DNA from: Lachnoclostridium sp.
GTDB lineage: Bacteria > Bacillota > Clostridia > Lachnospirales > Lachnospiraceae
Assembly (NCBI GenBank): GCA_023664665.1
Contig: JAMPEY010000032.1
Span: forward strand, 1 to 34,964
Direction: 5' to 3'
Length of the DNA: 34,964 nt
In this document: piece after piece, positions 7,662 to 14,096 of the stretch
How the letters are laid out: every line of letters begins with the position of its first letter
Position numbering within the stretch: the stretch's first letter is position 1
The notes under the pieces: generated by a model
Database searches by the model: none
Seen by the model: the letters and a program-made list of their open reading frames with translations, nothing else
What the model was told of the DNA's origin: nothing
Program-made: the position numbers and the translations under genes

Positions 7662-8747
7662 ATGTCAAGAGTTTATAACTTTTCTGCGGGTCCTGCGGTT
7701 CTTCCGGAGGAAGTGCTCAAGGAAGCGGCAGATGAAATGATGGATTACAAGGGAAGCGGAATGTCTGTAATGGAGATGAGCCACCGTTCCAAGACCTATG
7801 ACAATATTATCAAAGAGGCGGAAGCCGACTTAAGGGAGATTATGAATATTCCCGACAATTATAAAGTCCTGTTTTTACAGGGCGGTGCAAGCCAGCAGTT
7901 TGCAATGATTCCCATGAACCTGATGAAGAATAAGGTTGCGGACTATATCGTTACGGGACAATGGGCTAAGAAAGCTTATCAGGAGGCTTTAATTTATGGA
8001 AAGGCAAATAAGATTGCCTCTTCCGAAGACAAGACATTTTCCTATATTCCGGACTGCTCCGACCTACCCATAAGCGAGGATGCGGACTATGTGTATATCT
8101 GTGAAAATAACACAATTTACGGCACAAAGTTTAAGACCCTGCCCAACACCAAAGGCAAGATTCTGGTGTCGGATGTGTCGAGCTGTTTTCTGTCGGAGCC
8201 TGTGGATGTGACCAAGTATGGCGTTATCTATGGCGGTGTTCAGAAGAATATCGGGCCTGCCGGTGTGGTTATCGTGATTATCAGGGAAGATTTGATTACG
8301 GAGGATGTGCTTCCCGGCACCCCTACCATGCTGCGTTATAAGACCCATGCGGACAATGATTCCCTGTACAATACTCCTCCCGCATATGGTATTTATATCT
8401 GCGGAAAGGTATTTAAGTGGATTAAGAAAATGGGCGGACTTTCCGCAATGAAGGAGCATAACGAGAAGAAGGCTAAGATTCTTTATGATTTTCTTGATGA
8501 GAGCAAGATGTTTAAGGGAACCGTGCGCAAGGAAGACCGCTCATTGATGAATGTGCCTTTCGTAACCGGTGATGAGGAGCTGGATGCCAAGTTTGTAAAG
8601 GAAGCTACGGCAGCAGGATTTGTGAACTTAAAGGGACACAGAACCGTGGGCGGCATGCGTGCCAGCATTTACAATGCAATGCCCATTGAAGGAGTGGAAA
8701 AGCTGGTTGAATTCATGAAGAAGTTTGAGGCGGAAAATACAAAGTAA
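7662..8747 (+). CDS. serC: Phosphoserine aminotransferase
   Basis: 361 residues, typical length. It converts 3-phosphohydroxypyruvate and glutamate to 3-phosphoserine and 2-oxoglutarate with PLP; second step of serine synthesis. The N-terminus YNFSAGPAVLPEEVL and MSHRSK are diagnostic. The PLP lysine is in YGGVQKNIGPAG, and HRTVGGMRASIYNAMP near the C-terminus is the substrate-binding arginine region. GAGGAGG lies before ATG 7662. The serA-like gene begins 42 bases downstream, so the two are likely one transcript from the promoter near 7600. Confidence 0.96.
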   Translation: MSRVYNFSAGPAVLPEEVLKEAADEMMDYKGSGMSVMEMSHRSKTYDNIIKEAEADLREIMNIPDNYKVLFLQGGASQQFAMIPMNLMKNKVADYIVTGQWAKKAYQEALIYGKANKIASSEDKTFSYIPDCSDLPISEDADYVYICENNTIYGTKFKTLPNTKGKILVSDVSSCFLSEPVDVTKYGVIYGGVQKNIGPAGVVIVIIREDLITEDVLPGTPTMLRYKTHADNDSLYNTPPAYGIYICGKVFKWIKKMGGLSAMKEHNEKKAKILYDFLDESKMFKGTVRKEDRSLMNVPFVTGDEELDAKFVKEATAAGFVNLKGHRTVGGMRASIYNAMPIEGVEKLVEFMKKFEAENTK

Positions 8748-8789
8748 TCGTATGACTGCCCGATAAAGACAAGAAAAGGAGAACCGCAG

Positions 8790-9983
8790 ATGTATAAGAT
8801 AAATTGCTTAAACCCTATTTCACAGGTAGGGCTTGTCAATCTGACAGGGAACTATCAGTTGACAGAGGATGTAAATGAGGCGGAGGGTATTTTGGTAAGA
8901 AGCGCTTCCATGCATGAGATGGAGCTGCCGGACGGTCTGCTTGCAGTGGCAAGGGCAGGCGCCGGCACCAATAACATCCCTTTGGATAAATGTGCGGAAA
9001 AGGGCGTGGTAGTTTTCAATACCCCCGGCGCGAATGCCAACGGAGTGAAAGAGCTGGTAGTTGCAGGCATGCTGTTGGCTGCCCGGGATATCATGGGCGG
9101 TATCGAATGGGTAAAGGATAACAGCAAAGACGAGAATATTGCCAAGACTGCCGAGAAAGAGAAAAAGAAATTTGCGGGGACGGAGCTTATGGGAAAGAAG
9201 CTGGGCGTTATCGGTCTGGGCGCCATTGGCTGTAAGATTGCAAATACCGCAATCAGTCTCGGTATGGAAGTATATGGCTATGACCCTTATCTGTCCGTGA
9301 ATGCGGCATGGAATATCAGCCGCAATGTAAAGCATGTTCTGAATGTGGAAGAAATTTATGCGGAATGTGATTATATCACCATCCATGTGCCCCTTTTGGA
9401 TTCTACCAAAGGCATGATTAATAAGGATGCTATCGATAAGATGAAAGACGGCGTGGTAATTCTGAACTTTGCAAGAGACCTTCTTGCAAACGAGCAGGAT
9501 GTTCTGGACGGCATTCAAAGCGGCAGGGTTGCGCGTTATGTATCTGATTTTCCCAATCCCGTTACGGCGGGACAGCCGGGCTGCATCGTGATTCCCCATC
9601 TGGGAGCCAGCACGGAGGAGTCCGAAGATAACTGTGCAAAGATGGCGGTGGAAGAATTGATGGACTATCTGGAAAACGGGAATATCCGCAACAGCGTAAA
9701 TTATCCCACCTGCGACATGGGAGTCTGCACAGTGGCAGGCAGAGTGGCGATTTTCCATAAAAATATGGCAAATATGATTACCAAATTTACTGCGGAATTC
9801 GGCGAAAAAGGTATCAACATCAGCAATATGACCAATAAGTCCAAAGGCGAAGTGGCTTATACCATGCTGGATGTGGAAAGCGCGCCTACGAGAGAAATCG
9901 TGGAAGCCTTGGAGAAGATTGAAGGGGTATTCAGGGTGAGAAGTGTGAAGAGAATTTCTAAGCCCGCAGAGGACGCGGACTAA
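8790..9983 (+). CDS. serA: D-3-phosphoglycerate dehydrogenase-like protein with ACT domain
   Basis: 397 residues. It should oxidise 3-phosphoglycerate to 3-phosphohydroxypyruvate with NAD, feeding SerC. The nucleotide-binding motif GVIGLGAIGCKIANTA, the FARD arginine (Arg229) and the catalytic PHLGAST histidine (His270) are clear, and a C-terminal ACT domain (about 322-390) suggests serine feedback. The catalytic glutamate normally found in the DVF..EP segment is missing: the equivalent reads SDFPNPV (about 253-259). This matches a divergent branch of the family rather than classic SerA. The last codons, from 9945, are part of an inverted-repeat/terminator element. serC lies upstream; serB is not in the window. 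Confidence 0.88.
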   Translation: MYKINCLNPISQVGLVNLTGNYQLTEDVNEAEGILVRSASMHEMELPDGLLAVARAGAGTNNIPLDKCAEKGVVVFNTPGANANGVKELVVAGMLLAARDIMGGIEWVKDNSKDENIAKTAEKEKKKFAGTELMGKKLGVIGLGAIGCKIANTAISLGMEVYGYDPYLSVNAAWNISRNVKHVLNVEEIYAECDYITIHVPLLDSTKGMINKDAIDKMKDGVVILNFARDLLANEQDVLDGIQSGRVARYVSDFPNPVTAGQPGCIVIPHLGASTEESEDNCAKMAVEELMDYLENGNIRNSVNYPTCDMGVCTVAGRVAIFHKNMANMITKFTAEFGEKGINISNMTNKSKGEVAYTMLDVESAPTREIVEALEKIEGVFRVRSVKRISKPAEDAD

Positions 9984-10030
9984 GAAATTCTAGATCTTCA
10001 CACCGAAAAACGCAAAACCGGCGTTTTTCA
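9945..10030 (+). repeat. Inverted-repeat element with terminator, overlapping the serA 3' end
   Basis: GTGAAG (9945-9950) and GAATTTCT (9952-9959) pair with AGAAATTC (9983-9990) and CTTCAC (9996-10001), enclosing the last codons and the stop of the serA-like gene. The hairpin GAAAAACGC / GCGTTTTTC follows. The same order of elements, with recognisably similar sequence, occurs at 19046-19155 before rnc, where nothing else is coding, so this is a dispersed unit. Confidence 0.65.
10003..10030 (+). terminator. Rho-independent terminator after serC-serA
   Basis: Stem GAAAAACGC (10005-10013) and GCGTTTTTC (10021-10029) with a 7-nt loop; the T-run is the 3' arm itself. It starts 20 bases after the serA stop. 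Confidence 0.65.
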
Positions 10031-10076
10031 TTACTACTTGTGTCGCCAGCCGAAGGCGGCGGAATGGAGAGGTAAT

Positions 10077-10824
10077 GTGAATAAGAAAGTTCTTATAGAA
10101 TTAAGGAGCGTCCCTTGTGAAAGAGGGGCGCTTACTTATCAGCTTACGAGAAAAAAAGTAAAAAAACATAAACTTACGGATAAAATCGGACGGGAGGATT
10201 CTGGTATCGGCGAATACAAGGGTTCCGACGGCATTTATTGATGAGTTTGTGCAGAAAAATCAGGAATATATTTTTCAGGTATTGGAAAAATTCCGGGAGA
10301 GACAGCAGATGCATCCCATGACTCCAAAACAGTATGTAAGCGGGGAAGATTTTATGATTCTGGGAAGACATCTGACTCTTCAGGTGCAGGAAATAGCGGC
10401 GGGGAATGCGGCAGAGTCAGGTGAGAGGGTCTGTGCGGAGGGCTCTGCGCTTTTTCTTTTTGTGAAGGACAAGGATGATTTTAAGAGAAAAGAAAAGCTT
10501 ATGAATAAGTGGCTGCAGAGTCTTCAGAGGGAAGTGTTTGACCGGATTTGTCAGGAAATCTATCCGGCGTTTGAGGAATACGGCATCGCATATCCGCAGA
10601 TAAAAATAAGGCGTATGACCTCCCGCTGGGGCTCCTGTCAGCCTGTCCGGGGCATTATTACCTTAAACAGCAGACTGATAGAAGCGCCGAGGGAAAGTAT
10701 TGAATATGTGGTTCTCCATGAATTTGCGCATTTTATCCATCCCAATCACTCAAAAGATTTTTATGCTTTTGTGGCAAAGCTGATGCCGGACTGGAAAGAG
10801 CGCAAGGCGGTTTTGAACTCCTAA
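10077..10824 (+). pseudogene. YgjP/SprT-like metallopeptidase, disrupted by a +1 frameshift
   Basis: The frame from GTG 10077 (GGAGAGG upstream) encodes the usual start of this family, KVLIELRSVPCERGALTYQLTRKKVK. It then leaves frame in an A-run (10160-10166) and stops at about 10240. Translation resumes one base over: NINLRIKSDGRILVSANTR follows directly and runs to 10824, with the zinc motif HEFAH (from 10717) and a third histidine in HPNHSKDF. Removing one A from the run restores an uninterrupted protein of about 248 residues. The fragment beginning with GTG 10249 has no ribosome binding site. It could be a genuine pseudogene, a slippage-controlled gene, or a sequencing error. It ends 4 bases over the convergent HTH gene. 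Confidence 0.8.
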
Positions 10825-11609
10825 TTATCATTGTAATGAAGCTTCTGGCAAAGCAGCGTGAGCCTGCTCTTTACGGGCAGCAGCAAGAGATAAAGAATGC
10901 ACCCATAAAAGATTCCCAGCAGGCATATGGGAAAGGTTGCGCCCGCCTGCATGAGAAAGAAATCTAAATTATCCTGCAGGGATATACTAAAAACGGCATA
11001 AATGAAACCTTGGGCGGTAACCAGAGCCCCGGTTATAAGAGAGGCGTTGCCGGCAAGCTTTATGGCATTGCTGCAGTAAGCAGCTTCTTTTTCGGTATAT
11101 TCTTTCCGAATGTGAAAGAATATGGAAAAAGCCTGAAAGAAATATTTCCACTGCCCTGATACGCTTAACGCTAAAGTTGCCACAAACAGTATAATCAGAA
11201 ATGTGGGCGGATCTAACCAGAGTGCGGTAGGCATATCCAGCCCAATGAGCAGGAACAGCATTACGAGGGCGATGATATTCAGTATCAGGCTCAGGATTCT
11301 GAATATCAGACTGCTTTTATTTTCTTGTTTGCTTTTTTCTGTTTCATGTATAAGATTCATCATATTTTCCTCCGCTTTCCGGGAATAGCTGTCCTCCGAC
11401 AGGTGCTCCCCTGATAAAAGTTCATTTACATTAATCTGTAAAATTTGACAAAGCGGCATCACGGAAGACAGCTCAGGCATACCATTTCCGGTTTCCCATT
11501 TGGAGATGGTTTTGTCGCTGACACCGATTTCGTCTGCTAATTGTCTCTGGGTCATCCCCATTCCCTTTCTTATGCTTGCAATAAATTTTCCAATTTTAAT
11601 TTGGTCCAT
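10821..11609 (-). CDS. XRE-type HTH protein with C-terminal transmembrane domain
   Basis: 262 residues. An N-terminal Cro/C1-type helix-turn-helix (about residues 7-62, IRKGMGMTQRQLADEIGVSD then KTISKWETG) is followed by a charged linker (about 70-100) and four to five hydrophobic segments (about 102-125, 130-150, 185-210, 225-250). Such HTH-membrane proteins are common in Firmicutes, and their signals are mostly unknown. Its leader (11613-11701, reverse strand) is almost the same as the leader of ftsY, including the GAGAGG ribosome binding site. The 3' end overlaps the end of the YgjP-like gene by four bases. Target genes are unknown. Confidence 0.85.
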   Translation of the reverse strand: MDQIKIGKFIASIRKGMGMTQRQLADEIGVSDKTISKWETGNGMPELSSVMPLCQILQINVNELLSGEHLSEDSYSRKAEENMMNLIHETEKSKQENKSSLIFRILSLILNIIALVMLFLLIGLDMPTALWLDPPTFLIILFVATLALSVSGQWKYFFQAFSIFFHIRKEYTEKEAAYCSNAIKLAGNASLITGALVTAQGFIYAVFSISLQDNLDFFLMQAGATFPICLLGIFYGCILYLLLLPVKSRLTLLCQKLHYNDN

Positions 11610-11612
11610 TTC

Positions 11613-11701
11613 TTCCTCTCTTTCCGCCGTGCAAACGGCATTTTAATCAGTGGGAACTTTGGGATGCGCAGCATCACAAATTCCGAGATTGAAAATTTTT
11701 A
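11613..11701 (-). promoter_or_regulatory. Structured leader element, copy A (before HTH-membrane gene)
   Basis: Read on the minus strand this roughly 89-base stretch matches 23471-23560 on the plus strand with about seven differences. Two hairpins are present, GATGC-TGC-GCATC flanked by TTTG/CAAA, and GCCGT-TTGC-ACGGC, directly followed by GAGAGG and the start codon. In the ftsY copy the stems are GACGC/GCGTC and GCCGC/GCGGC, so four of the differences are two compensated base pairs. The upstream end forms a further hairpin, GATTGAAAAT / ATTTTCAATC (11686-11710). The 11610-12040 interval otherwise holds only a doubtful small ORF, a bidirectional terminator and an inverted-repeat element. Confidence 0.75.
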
Positions 11702-11705
11702 ATTT

Positions 11706-11804
11706 TCAATCTTTACCTCCTTCATCCTTATTTATGCAGCCTTCCGCTCCTGCATCCGTTATCAATATAGGGGAAAGCCGCATAATTAGGAACTGTTTTT
11801 CCAT
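11706..11804 (-). CDS. Possible 32-residue small protein
   Basis: A short frame with a good ribosome binding site: GGAGG lies 7 bases before its ATG (11804). The peptide begins MEKQFLIMRLSPILITDAG and ends in a charged GGKD tail, with one cysteine. It ends directly before the structured leader of the HTH-membrane gene and overlaps an AAGGAGG sequence. It could be a real small protein, a leader peptide for the downstream gene, or a remnant left when the leader element arrived. No family recognised. Confidence 0.3.
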   Translation of the reverse strand: MEKQFLIMRLSPILITDAGAEGCINKDEGGKD

Positions 11805-11911
11805 AGAATTGCCTCCACGAACCGTAGAGGGCGCTGTATCAGGGCTTCTCTGATTCAGAGAGTGCCCGCAGAATCAAGAATAGGGCGCAGCCGCCGTATC
11901 CAAAATGAGAT

Positions 11912-11943
11912 AAAAAATCGCCGCTTAAAAACGGCGATTTTTG
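11912..11943. terminator. Bidirectional Rho-independent terminator
   Basis: AAAAATCGCCG (11913-11923) and CGGCGATTTTT (11932-11942) form an 11-bp stem with an 8-nt loop, with A-runs and T-runs on both sides. On the minus strand it would end the transcript of the 12041-12319 gene. Confidence 0.7.
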
Positions 11944-11963
11944 GTTTTTTATACATATATGAT

Positions 11964-12049
11964 TATCGGTAGGTAATTGCGAAACTCCCTCTTCGTAAAA
12001 CGAATTGTGCAAAAAACAGAGTTTCGCAATCGCCTAATGGCTATCGGTA
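11964..12049. mobile_element. Miniature inverted-repeat element with 8-bp flanking repeats
   Basis: TAGGTAATTGCGAAACTC (11970-11987) and GAGTTTCGCAATCGCCTA (12019-12036) are inverted copies differing at two positions. TATCGGTA flanks the unit at 11964-11971 and 12042-12049. The right flank coincides with the last codons of the minus-strand gene (LLYR and stop). Without the element that gene would still stop at the same codon, so the insertion landed right behind its coding end. It shares its end sequence with the element at 1092-1161. Confidence 0.55.
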
Positions 12050-12319
12050 TAAAAGAGGCGAGCCGTCCCCATCATTTAAGTCCTTTAATTCCTCCCTGAG
12101 CTTCCGGTCGGAGAGGCAGGAAGCTTCGCTCTGCAGGTCCATATATAAGATAAAAAAGTCCTCAAGGCTCATCTGTTTTTCCGCAGCGATTTCCTCCATA
12201 ATGGGGCGCAGCTTGTCAAGTTGGACGGACACCTGAACCTTCTGCGGGTCGATGTTCCCCATCACCTCTTCGGCGTATTTGTTGATTCTATCTAAGATTT
12301 TTCTGTTTTCATCTGTCAT
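12041..12319 (-). CDS. Hypothetical 92-residue soluble protein
   Basis: 92 residues, strongly helical and acidic, no membrane segment or known motif. The start is well placed: AAGGAG lies 10 bases before the ATG. The stop codon is at the edge of the small inverted-repeat element (11964-12049), and the terminator at 11912-11943 lies beyond it. It is followed on its 5' side by the toxin-antitoxin-like cassette. The family was not recognised. The context gives no clear function. Confidence 0.65.
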   Translation of the reverse strand: MTDENRKILDRINKYAEEVMGNIDPQKVQVSVQLDKLRPIMEEIAAEKQMSLEDFFILYMDLQSEASCLSDRKLREELKDLNDGDGSPLLYR

Positions 12320-12360
12320 GTTACTTTCACTCCTTACTGAAAATTTGTGCTCAAAATATA

Positions 12361-12399
12361 TTTTATCACTTGATGCTCGTTATGTATAGTTTTATTTGT
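12361..12399 (+). repeat. 39-bp direct repeat, left copy
   Basis: Matches 12747-12785 at 38 of 39 positions (C/T at position 18). The two copies bracket the candidate toxin/antisense-RNA cassette. The left copy continues into TAAGAA instead of the TAAAAT -10 box seen after the right copy. Confidence 0.85.
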
Positions 12400-12440
12400 A
12401 AGAATTCCAATATTGCGAAAAGATGACGAAAAAGCATTCA

Positions 12441-12469
12441 TTGACAAACAATAGAGGGATTGGTACAAT
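12441..12469 (+). promoter_or_regulatory. Strong promoter of the small toxin-like gene
   Basis: TTGACA (12441-12446), 17-nt spacer, TACAAT (12464-12469), with TGG before the -10. Predicted transcription start near 12476, giving a leader of about 70 bases. Confidence 0.7.
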
Positions 12470-12490
12470 GAAATCGTCCTATATGGACGG

Positions 12491-12546
12491 GAAGCACTGC
12501 ATAGCGGCAGGCGGTTGGCTTACATCCCTCGAAAGGGGGTGAAGCT
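12491..12546 (+). promoter_or_regulatory. Structured leader of the toxin-like mRNA
   Basis: GAAGCACTG (12491-12499) and GCGGTTGGCTT (12511-12521) are complementary to CAGTGCTTC (12677-12685) and AAGCTAACCGC (12660-12670) downstream of the gene, the latter with one G-U pair. Just before the start codon CATCCC-TCGAAA-GGGGTG folds into a hairpin that would hide the ribosome binding site. Confidence 0.5.
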
Positions 12547-12547
12547 T

Positions 12548-12625
12548 ATGCGTATTACATTACATATCGGTAAATATACCGTTACGATAATTGTAAAAAA
12601 CAACAACCGCCACTCGGCCAAGTGA
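12548..12625 (+). CDS. 25-residue toxin-like peptide of a candidate type I TA module
   Basis: A short frame, MRITLHIGKYTVTIIV followed by a polar basic tail KNNNRHSAK. It is preceded by a very strong GGGGGTG ribosome binding site 6 bases before the ATG and a near-consensus promoter. A hydrophobic/amphipathic core with a basic end is common to type I toxins, though this core is shorter than a normal membrane span. On the opposite strand a promoter at 12695-12723 drives a short RNA that ends within the last codons. The combination of tiny peptide, hidden ribosome site and convergent antisense RNA suggests type I toxin-antitoxin. It could instead be a small membrane peptide of other function. 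Confidence 0.6.
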   Translation: MRITLHIGKYTVTIIVKNNNRHSAK

Positions 12626-12688
12626 ACGGTTGTCTGATCAATATTAACACCTTACACGGAAGCTAACCGCTTGTCACAGTGCTTCTCT
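12595..12688 (-). ncRNA. Candidate antisense (antitoxin) RNA of about 94 nt
   Basis: Predicted to start near 12688 from the promoter at 12695-12723 and to end at a textbook terminator on the minus strand: CGGTTG (12627-12632) pairing with CAACCG (12604-12609), then a run of six T (plus-strand A-run 12595-12600). It overlaps the last ten or so codons and the 3' untranslated part of the toxin-like mRNA. Its 5' end (GAGAAGCACUG then AGCGGUUAGCUU) resembles the leader of the toxin-like mRNA itself. Confidence 0.55.
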
Positions 12689-12694
12689 ATGTTT

Positions 12695-12723
12695 ATTATA
12701 TGTGAGGACTTAAAAAAAGTCAA
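12695..12723 (-). promoter_or_regulatory. Promoter of the antisense RNA
   Basis: On the minus strand TTGACT (12723-12718), 17-nt spacer, TATAAT (12700-12695): -35 with five matches and a perfect -10. It points at the 3' end of the toxin-like gene. Confidence 0.65.
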
Positions 12724-12746
12724 TTGTAATGTCAAACATATACTAA

Positions 12747-12785
12747 TTTTATCACTTGATGCTTGTTATGTATAGTTTTATTTGT
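12747..12785 (+). repeat. 39-bp direct repeat, right copy
   Basis: Second copy of the sequence at 12361-12399, 386 bases away. It contains the -35 and spacer of the predicted promoter for the DUF1015 gene, so the cassette appears to sit between a decayed and an intact copy of that promoter region. Confidence 0.85.
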
Positions 12786-12791
12786 TAAAAT
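12763..12791 (+). promoter_or_regulatory. Candidate promoter of the DUF1015 gene
   Basis: TTGTTA (12763-12768), 17-nt spacer, TAAAAT (12786-12791), 62 bases before the start codon. The spacer and -35 are inside the right-hand direct repeat. Confidence 0.45.
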
Positions 12792-12852
12792 ATCTAATAA
12801 GAGTATTATATGCGGTTTGTGAATCATCAAAAATTTTATAAGGAGAATACAT

Positions 12853-14088
12853 ATGGCACAAGTCAGACCTTTTCGGGCGTATCGTCCTAAGCAGGGCCTT
12901 GAGAGCAAAATTGCGGCGCTTCCCTATGATGTTTACAACAGGGAGGAAGCCTGTGAAGTAGTGAAGAACAATCCTTATTCCTTTCTGGGAATCGACCGGG
13001 CGGAGACTCAGTTTGGACCGGAAGTGGATACTTATGCGCCGGAGGTTTATGAGAAGGCACATAGTATGCTGCAGGAGCAGATAGGGGAAGGAAGATTTAT
13101 TCAGGATGAAAACCCCTGCTATTATCTGTATGAACAGACCATGCAGGGGAGGAGCCAGACCGGTATTGTCGCCTGTGCGTCCATAGACGATTATCAGAAT
13201 CAGATAATCAAAAAACATGAAAACACCAGAGCGGACAAGGAGCAGGACCGCATCCGGCATGTGGATATTTGCAATATGCAGACGGGACCTATCTTTCTGG
13301 CATACCGTGCCAATCAGACACTGAGGGAAATTGTAGACAGCGAAAAGGCAAAATCCCCCGTATATGATTTTGTGTCGGAGGACGGTGTCGGACACAGGGT
13401 ATGGGTGATTGATGACAGCAGACAGGTAGAAGCTGTTTCGGAAGCTTTTAAGGCTCTTCCCGCCCTTTATATTGCAGACGGGCATCACCGCTGCGCTTCC
13501 GCGGTGAAGGTGGGGCTTAAGAGAAGGGAGGAACATCCGGACTATAGCGGAAAAGAGGAGTACAATTATTTCCTTTCCGTATTGTTTCCGGACGATGAGC
13601 TGCATATTTTGGATTATAACAGAGTGGTAAAGGATCTGAACGGTCTTTCTGTGGAGGAATTCTTACAGAAAGTGGGTGAAAGTTTTATCATAGAGAAGAT
13701 GGGAAGCACCCCCTATACCCCCACAAAAAAGGGGAATTTTGGTATGTATCTGGAAAAAATGTGGTATGCTCTTACTGCGAAGGAAGAAATAAAGAGTGAA
13801 GATGTAGTGGCGGGGCTGGATGTATCCCTGCTTCAGGATTATCTGCTGGCTCCCGTTTTGGGAATCGGGGACCCTAAGACGGACAAGCGGATTGATTTTG
13901 TGGGCGGAATCAGAGGACTTAAGGAATTGGAGAGAAGGGCGGACACGGATATGAAGGCAGCGTTTTCCATGTATCCCACTTCCATAGGCGAGCTGTTTGA
14001 GGTGGCGGACGCAGGCAGGCTGATGCCTCCCAAATCTACATGGTTTGAGCCGAAACTGCGGAGCGGTCTGTTCCTGCATGAGTTATAG
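12853..14088 (+). CDS. DUF1015 family protein
   Basis: 411 residues, full length for the DUF1015 family (start PFRAYRPKQGLESKIAALPY). AAGGAG lies 7-8 bases before the ATG. The motif ADGHHRCASA (Asp209-Arg213) is conserved in the family and resembles the DGHHR motif of ParB-like serine kinases such as archaeal SerK and SbnI. DUF1015 genes are often found beside serC and serA in Clostridia, and here they are about 3 kb apart. A role in serine or phosphoserine metabolism is therefore a reasonable inference; no activity can be read directly. Several tandem hairpins follow the stop codon. Confidence 0.85.
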   Translation: MAQVRPFRAYRPKQGLESKIAALPYDVYNREEACEVVKNNPYSFLGIDRAETQFGPEVDTYAPEVYEKAHSMLQEQIGEGRFIQDENPCYYLYEQTMQGRSQTGIVACASIDDYQNQIIKKHENTRADKEQDRIRHVDICNMQTGPIFLAYRANQTLREIVDSEKAKSPVYDFVSEDGVGHRVWVIDDSRQVEAVSEAFKALPALYIADGHHRCASAVKVGLKRREEHPDYSGKEEYNYFLSVLFPDDELHILDYNRVVKDLNGLSVEEFLQKVGESFIIEKMGSTPYTPTKKGNFGMYLEKMWYALTAKEEIKSEDVVAGLDVSLLQDYLLAPVLGIGDPKTDKRIDFVGGIRGLKELERRADTDMKAAFSMYPTSIGELFEVADAGRLMPPKSTWFEPKLRSGLFLHEL

Positions 14089-14096
14089 GTGTGAAC

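Noticed and set aside
8820..9758. 312-residue frame antisense to the serA-like gene
   Set aside because: Complete overlap with a gene having clear motifs; no ribosome site or domain.
10249..10824. Independent 191-residue metallopeptidase gene starting at GTG 10249
   Set aside because: No ribosome site; family sequence continues upstream in the same frame to the A-run, so this is the distal part of a disrupted gene.
11650..11853. 67-residue plus-strand frame in the HTH leader region
   Set aside because: Runs antisense through the structured leader and the small ORF, with no ribosome site.
12778..13605. 275-residue minus-strand frame opposite the DUF1015 gene
   Set aside because: Shadow of a conserved protein, starting inside it, no motif.
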